Notes under the pieces: model-generated
Databases searched by the model: none
What the model was told of the DNA's origin: nothing
The model's input: the letters and a program-made list of their open reading frames with translations, nothing else
Program-made: the position numbers and the translations under genes
Shown here: one piece after another, positions 30,351 through 41,039 of the stretch
Numbering within the stretch: position 1 is the stretch's first letter
Layout: every line of letters starts with the position of its first letter
Origin: Cryptomeria japonica
Taxonomy: Eukaryota > Streptophyta > Pinopsida > Cupressales > Cupressaceae
Length of the DNA: 43,877 nt
Direction of reading: 5' to 3'
Assembly (NCBI RefSeq): GCF_030272615.1
Contig: NC_081411.1
Location: forward strand, 184,755,572-184,799,448

Positions 30351-30974
30351 AAGTTTCAATTTGTTGTAGTCTTTTACTTGGGTGTTTCGGACTACGTATA
30401 GAGTTCTCTTCCCAAGCATATTTTGATGTTGATCCTCTTTTTATCTCATAGAAGTTCCTGTAGTGATTATGGGAGTATGGTGAAAGAAGATCATGGTTGA
30501 TGTTTTAGACAGGGCCTCAATTTATTGTAGTATTTTTTCCCTTTTCTTCTTCTCTAGCAAAGTATACCCAAAGTTCTATGTTAAGATGAAAATGATAGTA
30601 CAAGAGATTTTCATAGAAACTTTCCTATGAATGTATCATCTACGTAGGCTCATATTGAGATGGATTTGATTTATAAAATACTAGATTTCTAGAGTTCAGA
30701 ACCAAGGGAACTTCCCATGTGCATGCTTACAAAGAGAGATGTTTGTTTGGTTTCTGTATATGGGTTTATTATCATCTTTTTATCACTTTTGCCTTCGTGA
30801 TTATGTATATATTTGAGTTATGTTAGTTTTTTTCTTGGGACAAGTGTTCCTTCTTTTGGTTTACATATTTATTAGTTTTGAACATACGAATTATAGTTTT
30901 TGAGCTACGTTATATGTTTTTTTAAATTAAAGGTTTTATATTATAGCTTTCATTATGTTTATCAATTCAATTTC
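30351..30974. other. AT-rich intergenic sequence
   Basis: Nothing recognised on either strand. Confidence 0.5.
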
Positions 30975-31070
30975 ATGGTTAATTTAAAAACTGGGGTTTG
31001 ACCTAAGGCAACAAACCCCTATTCTCAAAATATTTCCCCCTCTTTCTGTGTTCTAGTAGAGTTGATAGTG
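30975..31070 (+). repeat. Fragment related to the gypsy-type LTR
   Basis: GGTTAATTTAAAAACTGGGGTTTGACCTAAGG, CAAACCCCTA and TTTCTGTGTTCTAG follow the same order as in the LTR at about 11130-11215. No other LTR part is present. It is a remnant of an older related element. Confidence 0.6.
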
Positions 31071-31467
31071 AGGAATAGGTTCATCTTTTAACAATGATGG
31101 TATATCTATAATAGTCTATTTTCAATAATTTACTTCAATTATTCATGCTTTTACCCCAATTTCATAATTACATTCCAAAGTCAACTAAGAAAGAGGATAA
31201 CCAATTCCAACCAATGAAAACAATGATAATTTTAACCCTTTACTCATTCCAAAGTAAACTAGATGCAAAGTCAAAATATATGAAAAATCCAAATATTAGT
31301 AAAAATAGTAATTTAAATTTTTAATAGTAAATAATAAAAATTTTAAATTGAAATATAATTAAATAAAAATTATTATTTTTTTAATAAATTTATTAGATCT
31401 AAAATATTAATAAAACATATACCTAAAAAATATAATTAATAGATTACAAACATTGTTAACATTAATT
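31071..31467. other. AT-rich intergenic sequence
   Basis: Mostly A/T (especially 31290-31440), no feature recognised. Confidence 0.5.
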
Positions 31468-31745
31468 GAATCACAATCCAAATATTAACCTTAAGATTTA
31501 TAATATCTAAAATGATGCATGATATAGTTAGTTAGGCTATTTTCTCACATTTTTAAGATCAAATCTTTAGATATTGTATTCCATCTAATAAATTAACTAT
31601 AATTATGAATCACAATCCAAAAATTAACCTTAAGATTTATCATACTTAAAATGATGCATGATATAGTTAGCTAGGCTATGTTCTCACATTTTTAAAATTG
31701 GATCTTTAGATATTGTATTGCATCTAATAAATTAATATAATTATG
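31468..31745. repeat. Tandem duplication, 139-bp unit
   Basis: Copies begin at 31468 and 31607 with GAATCACAATCCAAA and share AATGATGCATGATATAGTTAG, CTCACATTTTTAA and CTTTAGATATTGTATT. They differ at about one base in ten. Not coding. Confidence 0.85.
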
Positions 31746-32339
31746 AATTTTTCTTTCTCAATTGGTTGTGTGTGCACCTTGAGCTAGAATTAAACTATAA
31801 TTAATGATTATAAGGGTTATGGTTGGGATTATTATTAATTTGACATTAATAATAAATGTTTGAAGTTCTTTTAATTATAGTTCCATTTCCATGTGGGATT
31901 AAGTATTACTGGATCTAAAATTATTAATCTTACAATTAACTTCAAAATTATAATAAATTGTAATTTTTAAAATTTATAAATATTAATTATCTAATACAAT
32001 ACAATTAAATTAAATTTTTATTAAAAAATAAATCAACAATGACTAATTATAATTTTAGAATGTTAAAGACTAAAATCTAGATTTAAAACTAACTTTCAAT
32101 TCTAATTTATTCTTTTTGCATGCAAATCATTTCATATTAGAAATTTTAAATGATTAGTAAATTAAATAAAATTAAATATATCAAATACCAAATAGATATA
32201 TATATTCACTAAAAGACATTCTATTTAATAATCAAAACCACTTTAAACAAGAAAATCAATTTAAAATAAATAAAAAATTATGTATCTAATTATACAAAAA
32301 TATTGGATTTTATCAAATGAAATTGATTCAAAAAAACAA
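31746..32339. other. AT-rich sequence
   Basis: No feature recognised. Confidence 0.5.
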
Positions 32340-32912
32340 ATCTACGTTAAATAATGTTTTGTGCGATTTATGTTTCTTTTCCATCTAATGATTGCAAACG
32401 TTTCAATTGTCTTTCAAGCCTCTAAGATAATATGAATTGTAGTTCATCCAATTGAGCTTGTAAAGGTCATATAGGGAATGCCTTCAGTGTAATAAAGAAA
32501 AATGTTTGATATCTTAATTTAATAGAAAAAAATCCATTAACCTAGAAAAATAAAAAGAAAAAAAAAAAAATTTAAAATGAAAAATAATCAAACAAATATT
32601 TAAAAAAATATATGCTTGATAATCTATTTAATAATAGAAATATTTCATTAAGAAATTTAATTCTTATAAATATTTTGGTCAATGTAAAAAACTAATAAAA
32701 ATCTTAACAATAATTAAAATATTAAATCTTCATTAAAATATATTAAATTTTATTTATTTATTAATTTGATTACTGTTGTATTACTATATCAAAAGAAAAA
32801 ATATACTTAATAACTTTACATTCACGAAAAAATCTTAATACATTACATTAATAAATTCCATCCCCACAAATACCTTGCATTAATGGAAATGAGTAAAGCG
32901 TAAGGTATTAAC
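32340..32912 (+). repeat. Dispersed repeat family A, copy 2 (cut off by the satellite)
   Basis: Its first part (TTTCAATTGTCTTTCAAGCCTC ... GGTCATATAGGGAATGCCTTC) resembles 43575-43660. From 32590 it resembles 1530-1850, through CTTAATACATTACATTAATAAATTCC and GTAAAGCGTAAG. It stops abruptly at about 32912, where the satellite begins. Confidence 0.65.
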
Positions 32913-35478
32913 CTAAGCCAAATGTAATCTTAATTATTGAACTTAACCAAATTGTACCCTAAAACTCAAACAATATTAAACCCTAGCTATAAACGTAATT
33001 GAATAGTAACCTAAATTGAATAATAACCCTAAACCATATTGAACACTAACCCTTATTATATTAGATTTAGTCTTGTAAATTCAAACTTGACTCTAATTTT
33101 ATATGTAACTTGACCCTAACACTAAACCAAATTGAACATTAACCATAAAAATAATTAAAACATAACCTTATCACTAAACTTGAATCCAAATTGAACCATA
33201 AACCTAAACCTAATTGAATAATAGATCAAATTGAGACTTACCCCAATCCTAGGTCAAATAAAGTCCTAAACCTAATGTTAAACTATATTAAACCATAGTT
33301 GTGATCCTATTTGAACACTATCAATAAGACTAAACATAATTGGAACCTACGCTTACTATATTAGATTTAGTGTTTTAATTCCAACCCTGACTATAATTTT
33401 ATATGTAACATGACCCCAAAACTAAAGAAAATTGAACCATAGCCCTAACACTAATTAACCCATAACTTTATCACTAAACTTGAATACAAATTGAACCATA
33501 AACCTAAACCTAATAATAAACCAAATCAAACTCCAACTGTAAAAAAAACAAATCAAACCCTACCCTAAGAAAAATTTACTCTTAACTCTTACACTAAACA
33601 AAATTGAACCCTATCCATGCACCTAAAATTGAACATTAAATCAAATTAAATCCTAATCATAAACTGAATTGAAAAATAAACGAAATTGAACAATAACCCT
33701 AAACCAAATTAAACCATAAACCAACATGAACCTTGATAGTTATTATATTAGATTTAGTCTTTTAATTCTAAACTAACTCTAATTTTATATGTAACTTGAC
33801 CCTAACTCTAAACCAAAGTAAAACATAATCCTAAAATTAATTGAAGGATAACATTATCAATAACTTGAATCTATATTGAACCCTAACCCTAAACCTAACT
33901 GAATAAATGATGAAATTGAACATTACCGTAACCCAAGAAAAATAAAATACTGAACCTATTGTTAAGCCATATTAAACCCTAATTGTGAACTAAATTAAAC
34001 CCTATATATAAAACTAAACATAATTTAAATGTATTCCTAATACTAGAAAATAAATCAAATCATAACCCTAGACTTAATTAAATAACAATGCAAACTGGAG
34101 CCAAACACTAAACCAAATTGAACACTAACCCTCTACCTAATTTAACATCAGACAAAAATAATTTCTAACCCTAATAATAATTGAACACTAAAGTAAGTTG
34201 AGCCCTAACCCTCAATTAATTGAACCATAACCTTAATACTAGACCAAATCCCAAATTGAACTCTAACTCTAAACCTAATTTAATATTAGGCCAAATTGAA
34301 AATTGAAACTCTAAACTCTAAATCAAGCCCTAACCATATCACTAGAAATCAAATTAAACCCTATTTATAAGATTACACCTAATCAAATACAATCTATAAG
34401 AATAAACATAATTAAATTCCAACCTTGACATTATAAATTAAATTGAACCATAGCCCTAAACCTAACTTAAAACGACAATAAAGTATACCCTAGCACTAAA
34501 CTAAATTGATCCTTTACCTCGACCCATAAGAAAATTTAACCCCAACCTAACATTATACAACATTGAATTATAACCTTAAACATAATAAAACATGAAATCA
34601 AATTAAACTCTAACCCTACATCCAATTGAATATAATTCTTAAACCAAATTCTGCCCTAACCCTAAACCAAAGTGAACATAAATCCTTGACTAAATTGAAC
34701 CCTAACCCTAAAAATAATTAAACCATAACTTTATCATTGAACTTGAATCCAAATTGAACCCTAAACCTAAACCTAATAATAAACCAAATCAAACTCTAAT
34801 CGTAAATGAAATTGAACCTTAGCAATTAATCTGAGTGCCATATTAAACCTAACTAGATCCTAATTGTAAATCTAAACTAAATTGCACCCTAATCCTACTG
34901 CTAAAACAAATCAAACCCTAACCTAAGCCAAATGTAATCTTAACCCTAACACTAAACAAAATTGAACCCTATCCATGGACCCACAATTGAACACTAAACC
35001 AAATCGATTCCTTTATCATAAACCTAATTGAACAATAAACTAAATTGAACAATAACCCTAAACCATATTAAACCATAAACCAAAATGAACCCTGACACTT
35101 ACCATTTAGGTTTAGTCTTTTAATTCTAGACTAACACTAATTTTATATGTAACTTGATTCTAACTCTAAACCAATGTAAACCCTAATCCTAAAATTAATT
35201 GAACCATAACATTAGCAATAACTTGAATCCATATTGAACTCTAAACCTAAACTAATTGAATAATAGATCAAATTGAGCCTTACCCTAACCCTATAAAAAA
35301 TAAAACACTAAACCTATTGTTAAGCCATATTAAACCCTAATTGTGAACCTAATTAAAAATGAAATGTATTCCTAACACTAGAAAATAAATCGAAACATAA
35401 CCCTAAACTTAATTAAACAATAACGTAAATTGGACACAAACACTAAATCAAATTGAACACCGACCCTCTACATAATTT
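32913..35478 (+). repeat. Degenerate telomere-like satellite, CCCTAA orientation
   Basis: Words such as CCCTAACCCTAA, CCTAAACC and CCAAATTGAACC recur continuously. The underlying unit seems to be about 20-24 bp, joining CCCTAA-type sequence (plant telomere CCCTAAA) to an AATTGAAC spacer. A larger period is superimposed: AATTTTATATGTAACTTGACC recurs near 33095, 33395, 33781, 35139 and (beyond the insertion) 40401, and TATCACTAAACTTGAATCCAAATTGAACC recurs after several of these. Not coding, strongly diverged, interrupted by the copia-type element. Confidence 0.85.
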
Positions 35479-35483
35479 AACAT
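35479..35483. repeat. Target-site duplication, left (AACAT)
   Basis: AACAT occurs here and at 39667-39671 on the other side of the element. The joined flanks read as uninterrupted satellite. Confidence 0.9.
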
Positions 35484-35936
35484 TGTTGGTGTAAATAATT
35501 ATTCATCATGGATATTATTATACCTTACTTAAGTTTACTTAGCAAATGCATTTCACAGTAGTTTGGGTATGAGACACTTGAGTGTTTGTGCCAGTTTGGG
35601 ATAGTGTGTGTAGGAGAATTCCCACCTTTTATGCTATGATCTTATTGTTACACTCCACATTCAGTGGGTGATCCACCTCATGTGGACTATTATATTGTTT
35701 CTCCTACCTACCCTTGTTTCTTATTGAGCCACATGTCATGTTTGTATGCTCATATATCCATATAGCCTTGCCTATATAAGCAAGCTCATATTGATTGTAT
35801 GTATTGATTAATGATCCAGTTGATCAGTATTTTCATCTTGATAGGATACAGTTTATTTCTATCATATTTGTGCTTTCCATTGCCTCTTCATCCTGGAAAA
35901 ATATCACATGGTATCAGAGCTGGTCCATGTCTCACA
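35484..35936 (+). repeat. 5' LTR of the copia-type element (453 bp)
   Basis: It starts TGTTGGTGTAAATAATTATT and ends CCATGTCTCACA. A TATA box (TATATAAG, 35773-35780) is present. The last 28 bp begin with TGGTATCAGAGC (35909-35920), a duplicate of the primer-binding site inside the LTR. Confidence 0.93.
35773..35780 (+). promoter_or_regulatory. LTR TATA box
   Basis: TATATAAG in GCCTATATAAGCAAGC, repeated at 39487-39494 in the 3' LTR. Confidence 0.65.
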
Positions 35937-35950
35937 TGGTATCAGAGCCA
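35937..35950 (+). other. Primer-binding site, initiator tRNA-Met
   Basis: TGGTATCAGAGCCA starts directly after the LTR's terminal CA and is complementary to the 3' end of plant initiator tRNA-Met, the usual copia primer. Confidence 0.9.
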
Positions 35951-36765
35951 TTAGAGTGTCATTGGTTTGCTAATTGAGAGAAATTTGATGCTATTTGGGG
36001 TTTGCATTTTGGAGTTTTCTATTGCAGGTTATTATTGAAGCTTGATGGGTCAAATTTGAGGTTATCATTGGATTGAGGAGGTCCAAGAAAGTCATTTTTT
36101 TCTTTTGTTTCATCCCAATCGAACTTTGGAGGCCAAATCTAGAGGCATTTGAAGTTTGATGCTGCGGTGGAAATTTTCCAAAAATTATAATTTTGCAGGC
36201 ATTTTTCAAATAGCGATATTTCACTCATCCGGACTCGTTTTTTCAAGCAGTTTTTTTTGTTTTGGGGTAGAATTTCATGATCTATATAGTGGTGAGGAAG
36301 TTTTTGATTTTCGGATACAGGTTTTTTGGAAATCTTGAAATCCCAATTTTTACAACTTTGGAGGCTTCATTTGGGCTCATATGGACTCCTTTTCAGGTGT
36401 CATTTTTTTTAAAGTGCATATTTTTTCATCTACTTTCATAATCTGCCATCTATTTGTAGTGATTTTAAGTAGAAATTGTACTTTCAATATTTGCCTATTT
36501 GTGGCATATTTGGTACTTGCATTTTGGTTGGATCTTAATCTAGATCACTAGTAGTATTTGTTGAAGTCTCTTAGATCTCATTTTGAGAAGTTGTAAATTG
36601 AATGAGAAGTCCACTTTGCATTGTTTCAAAAGTGGCGCATTGTATACACACTAAGTATAAAGTGCCAAAATCACCATTTTGGGGGGATTTCTTGATTGAG
36701 TATTTTTGGAGGGTGTCTTGTGTGATTGTGCCTCTCTCTATCTTGTGTTTTTTCATTTTGGTGCT
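35951..36765 (+). other. Leader of the copia-type element
   Basis: About 815 bp with short chance frames only. It is T-rich with no recognisable protein. Presumed to hold packaging signals. Confidence 0.55.
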
Positions 36766-38685
36766 ATGGGTTCTCTTAAATTTCCACTTTTAACTCCTCA
36801 TAATTATGCATCATGGAAAATTAAGGCATGGAGTAAACTAATGGAAAAAGGACTCATTCATTATGTAAATGAAACTATTATAGCACCACCCAATCCTAAG
36901 GCTGATCCTAATGCTCAAATTGAATGGCTTACTAAGAATGCTATGGCACTTGGAATTCTTAGAAAGTATGTATTAGATAACCTCATTTTTCACATTGATA
37001 AGTGTACAACAATTAAAGAGGCTTGGGATATTTTTAAGAAATTGTATGGTCAAGTTGATGAGATTAAGGGCTACAAGCTTGATAGTGAACTCACAACTTT
37101 GGATCTCAAGGATTTTGATACAATCCAAGATTATGTCACAAAAGCAACTAAGCTAAGTGCAAAGCTAAAGGATTATGGAATTGACAAAAATGATGCTCAA
37201 TTGGTTTATAACTTGTTGGACAAGCTTCCTTCAGAGTATGCAACCTTTGTATCTAGCTTTCACACCCATAGGTTAGCTCAAGGTTCCTCATACACTTCTC
37301 CCTCATTTGATTCATTCACAGAGATTTTGATACTTGAGCAATCTAAGTTGACCGCGATGGGGATTCTCAAATCTTCAAAGTCACAAGCTTTGGTGGCTAA
37401 AAAAGGGAATCAAAGTAATCAAGGAAAAGGCAAGATTCAAAAGCAACCTAAGTCTAAACCACAACAAGATGGAGCACAGTCTTCCCCTCCACAACAAGGT
37501 GATTCACCATTCTCACCTAAGAGGAAATCATATAAGGACAATCTTTTTTGTGGATATTGCAAGAAGTCAGGACATGATGAACATCATTGTTATAAGAAGA
37601 ATATTGATGAGTTGAAGAATCTTCTTGAGAAGAACAGAATCAACCTACCTTCTAGAATGTCTACATCGGCTTCTTCTTCCAAGGATAAAGGAAAGGGACA
37701 AGCTCTTTGTGCTACTACAAGTCATGATTTAGGGAGATGGCTTCTAGATCTAGGGGCTTCTCATCATATGGCATCTTCACAGTCTATGTTTTCCACATTT
37801 GAGCCTTGCCACATGCAGCAGATTTTGATGGGCAATCATACATACATGGATATGATTGGGAAAGGATCTATTGCCATTGGGGATAACTCCTTCAATGATG
37901 TGTTGTGTGTACCCCACTTGACAAATAATCTTCTTTCCATCTATCAAATCACACATGGGGCAACTAGGAAAACTATGGAGTTCACACCTGATTCAATTAT
38001 CATTAGAGACTTGGAGAGTGGAGCTATCAATGCGACTAGAGTGGTTGATCATACATCTCGGTTGTACTCTTTTTCAGATTTTGGTCCTATTGATGAGGTT
38101 GATTCTTCCTATGTTGATGATTTTGATTTTGAGGAGAACTTTGGGCATTTGAACTTGGGGATTCTCACATGTGACCCCGTTATTGAGCCTTGCATTTCAT
38201 CTCCTTCTTTTGATATCACACCACCTATTGCACCTGATGATGTAGCTAGTACGATAGTTTTGCCTTCTTATGATTCAGTGCAGCAGGATATTTCATGTTT
38301 TCCAGCTTCAGTTGATTGGGATGCCTACTTGAGAGACATTGCAGGTTTGTTTGTGGACTCCTACATTATAGATTTGGGAGACACCATTGATGACATTCAT
38401 CTTCTCTTTGATGAAGATGATCCTACTTTGATTGTTGCAAGGGCTCACTCTGGCCCTCTTGTGCATTCTTTACATGATCAATCTTTAGAGGTTGACATGA
38501 TTGTGGATACTTTTGTACAACACTTCAAGGAGGTCTCTTTATCTTTTGAGGAGACATATGAGTCTTTGGATATTGTTCTACATTCATCTCCACTAGATCT
38601 TGGAGTGCCTTTTTCAGCAGTGTGGCATAGTTTACCACCTTTGGAGGAGGTTACTTTCAGCATCGACATGGGGACACTTGAGTAG
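36766..38685 (+). CDS. gag: Gag-protease protein with acidic C-terminal tail, copia-type
   Basis: A 639-residue frame. I choose ATG 36766 (MGSLKFPLLTPHNYASWK), which fits the start of copia gag; the frame is open to 36706 but those residues look non-coding. Residues 1-230 are a copia gag (UBN2-like) domain (W..KAWSKLMEK, AWDIFKKLYG). A basic linker leads to a zinc knuckle C262-x2-C265-x4-H270-x4-C275 (CGYCKKSGHDEHHC). The retropepsin starts at W325 with the active-site Asp at D328 (LLDLGASHHM; the usual Ser is Leu), followed by VCVPHLTNNLLSIYQI. A vestige of the gag-pre-integrase domain remains (FGHLNLGIL, near 459-467), after which integrase is replaced by about 170 unrecognised acidic residues with only one Lys. 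It would form particles and mature them only if the protease is active. Confidence 0.9.
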   Translation: MGSLKFPLLTPHNYASWKIKAWSKLMEKGLIHYVNETIIAPPNPKADPNAQIEWLTKNAMALGILRKYVLDNLIFHIDKCTTIKEAWDIFKKLYGQVDEIKGYKLDSELTTLDLKDFDTIQDYVTKATKLSAKLKDYGIDKNDAQLVYNLLDKLPSEYATFVSSFHTHRLAQGSSYTSPSFDSFTEILILEQSKLTAMGILKSSKSQALVAKKGNQSNQGKGKIQKQPKSKPQQDGAQSSPPQQGDSPFSPKRKSYKDNLFCGYCKKSGHDEHHCYKKNIDELKNLLEKNRINLPSRMSTSASSSKDKGKGQALCATTSHDLGRWLLDLGASHHMASSQSMFSTFEPCHMQQILMGNHTYMDMIGKGSIAIGDNSFNDVLCVPHLTNNLLSIYQITHGATRKTMEFTPDSIIIRDLESGAINATRVVDHTSRLYSFSDFGPIDEVDSSYVDDFDFEENFGHLNLGILTCDPVIEPCISSPSFDITPPIAPDDVASTIVLPSYDSVQQDISCFPASVDWDAYLRDIAGLFVDSYIIDLGDTIDDIHLLFDEDDPTLIVARAHSGPLVHSLHDQSLEVDMIVDTFVQHFKEVSLSFEETYESLDIVLHSSPLDLGVPFSAVWHSLPPLEEVTFSIDMGTLE

Positions 38686-39169
38686 TTTTCAGAGATTCCT
38701 TTCATCATGAGTATTTTTTCTCCATCTTCCTTTCATGATTGGGGAGACTTTATGGATACACCTTTGGTTTTGTTTCTTCCTAAGGGGAGTAACGTGGTTC
38801 GACATTCATGGAGCAGTTTCTTCATTCATCTTCAAGCTTCTATCATTGGTGTAGATTCCACATTAAGGGGAGGCTTCCTAGTCTCTCTTCTTCTTCTCTC
38901 ATATGGGGGGGACTTTTTCCTCACATGGGGTTTTGTCCTTCACATACTTTTGTGAGAGTTCTTTGTATCTAGTTTTCATCTCTGTTTTGAGGGAGGGATT
39001 TTTCCCATTGGGTTTTTCTCTCTTTCTCCACTTTGTGAGAGATTTCATTGCATTGGTTTTCATGCATTTGCATTTGTACATGGGTACCCAACATGGCCTA
39101 GTAGCTGGGACCCATCTTGCATTACTTAGTTGCATTGTAGACTTAACTGCATTCCCCTAAGTTGCACTT
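38686..39169 (+). other. 3' untranslated region of the copia-type element
   Basis: No pol remnants seen. Short frames at 38707-38955 and 38903-39160 look like chance. Confidence 0.55.
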
Positions 39170-39178
39170 AAGGGGGGG
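39170..39178 (+). other. Polypurine tract
   Basis: AAGGGGGGG lies directly before the 3' LTR's TGTTGG. Confidence 0.85.
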
Positions 39179-39666
39179 TGTTGGTGTAAATAATTATTCA
39201 TCTTGGATATTATTACACTTACTTAAGCTTACTTAGGAAATGCATTTCATAGTAGTTTGGGTATGAGACACTTGGGTGTTTGTGCCACTTTGGGATAGTG
39301 TGTGTAGGAGAATTCCACCTTTTATGGTATGATCTTATTGTTACACTCCACATTGAATGGGTGATCCACCTCATGTGGACTATTATATTGTTTCTCCTAC
39401 CTGCCCACACCCATTTCCTACCTACCCTTGTTTCTTATTGAGCCACATGTCATGTTTGTGTGCTCACATATCCATATAGCCTTGCCTATATAAGTAGACT
39501 CATATTCATTGTATGTATCGATTGATGATCCAGTTGATTAGTATTTTCATCTTGATAGAATATAGTTTATTTCTATCATATATTTTGTCTCTCTTATTTG
39601 TGCTTTCCATTGCCTCTTGATCTTGGCAAAATATCACATGGTATCAGAGCTAGTCCATGTCTCACA
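39179..39666 (+). repeat. 3' LTR of the copia-type element (488 bp)
   Basis: It matches 35484-35936 closely. It has about 21 extra bp near 39399-39421 (an imperfect duplication around CCTACCTRCCC) and about 16 extra near 39580-39596. It also ends with the internal primer-site copy TGGTATCAGAGC (39639-39650) and CTCACA. Confidence 0.93.
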
Positions 39667-39671
39667 AACAT

Positions 39672-40668
39672 TGGACCAAATTAATTTCTAACCCTAATAA
39701 TAATTGATCACTAAACTAAATTGACTACTAACCCTAAATTAATTGAGCCACAACTTTAATCTTAGACCCAAAAAAAAAAATTGAAATCTAACTCTAAACC
39801 TAATGGAATACTAGATGAAATTCAAACTTATCTCAATCCTAGACAAAATCAAACCCTGTCCATATCATTAGAAACCAAATAAAACCCTAAATATAAGATT
39901 AATCTTAATAAAGAAAAATTTATAAGAATAAACCTAATTAAATGCTAACCCTAACATTATAAAATGACTAAACTATAGCCCTAAACATAATTTAACACTA
40001 CAATAAAGTATACCCTAACACTAAACTAAATTGATCCTTAACCTAGACCCTTAACCAAATTGAACCCTAAAATTCTACAACATTGAATCGTAACCTTAAA
40101 CCTTAAACATAATAAAACATGAAATCAAAATAAACTCTAACTCTACATCAAAGTGACCATAAATCCTAAACCAAATATTACCCTAACCCTAGACCAAAGT
40201 GAACATAAATCCTCGACCAAATTGTATGCTAAACGCAACCCTAACACTAAACCAAATAGAACTGTAATGGTAAATGAAATTGAACTTTAACCATTAACTT
40301 AATTAAACAATTAAACCGAAACAAAAATGTACCTAGCCTTATCATTAAAACAATTTTAAGCTAATCCTAATTTTAATCTTTTAATACAAACCCTTGCTCT
40401 AATTTTATATGTAACTTGACCATAACACTAAACCAAATTGAACCCTAACACTAAAAGTATTTGAAGCATAACCTTATCATTAAACTTTAATTCAAATTGA
40501 ACCTTAACCCTAAACCTAATTAGATAATAGATCAAATTGAATCTTACCGCAACCCAAAGGACAAATAAACCCTATATCCTAAACCAAATTGAAACCTAAT
40601 ACAATGACAAATTAAATCTTAACCCTACACCAAATTAAATGCTAAACCTAAACCAAATTATATTAGAG
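39672..40668 (+). repeat. Telomere-like satellite, continuation
   Basis: It resumes with GGACCAAATTAATTTCTAACCCTAATAATAATTGA, matching an earlier unit at about 34155. Same words and orientation as 32913-35478. Contains an A10 run near 39769. Confidence 0.85.
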
Positions 40669-40872
40669 TTTATAGTTAGGGTTAGACTTAATTAAACTTA
40701 GCAATTAGTTTGATTCAATTACTATTAACTTTTAATTAAGATTAGGGCTCAACAAAGGTTAGAGCTAGAATTTTATGAGGGTTAGGGATAGGGTTCAATT
40801 AGAATCATAATTTTATAATTCTTATGTTTTAGTTAAAGTTTACTTAAGGTTACCCTTAGTGTTAGGGATCAT
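40669..40872 (-). repeat. Telomere-like satellite in reversed orientation
   Basis: The strand pattern flips: TTAGGGTTAGAC, GATTAGGGCTCAAC, GGGTTAGGGATAGGGTTCAATTAG and GTGTTAGGGATC now appear on the plus strand. The junction is between about 40655 and 40685. Confidence 0.75.
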
Positions 40873-41039
40873 TTATGAATACCATCATAATATAGATTTA
40901 GAGTTAAACTTATATTAACCTTACAGTCAACTATGATTATGATTTGATTAAAGTTTTAATAAATTAACAATTTTAACATAACTTAATTTAAATAATTTAA
41001 TAACTTAATTTAACAAATTAATTTAGTAAAATAAATAAA
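40873..41039. other. AT-rich sequence
   Basis: Short TTAATTTAA-type runs, no feature. Confidence 0.4.

Larger units (their letters stand above)
35484..39666 (+). mobile_element. Non-autonomous Ty1/copia-type LTR retrotransposon, complete
   Basis: A 4.18-kb element with TG...CA LTRs, a 5-bp AACAT duplication, an initiator-Met primer-binding site and a polypurine tract. It carries one gag-protease gene and no integrase, reverse transcriptase or RNase H, so it depends on a related autonomous copia element. The gene is open over its whole length and the target duplication is perfect, which suggests a fairly recent insertion. LTR indels (453 against 488 bp) argue against very recent. Confidence 0.93.

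Noticed and set aside
32913-35478. True telomere end
   Set aside because: Repeats are heavily degenerate with a spacer and higher-order blocks, embedded between other repeats; no run of perfect CCCTAAA.
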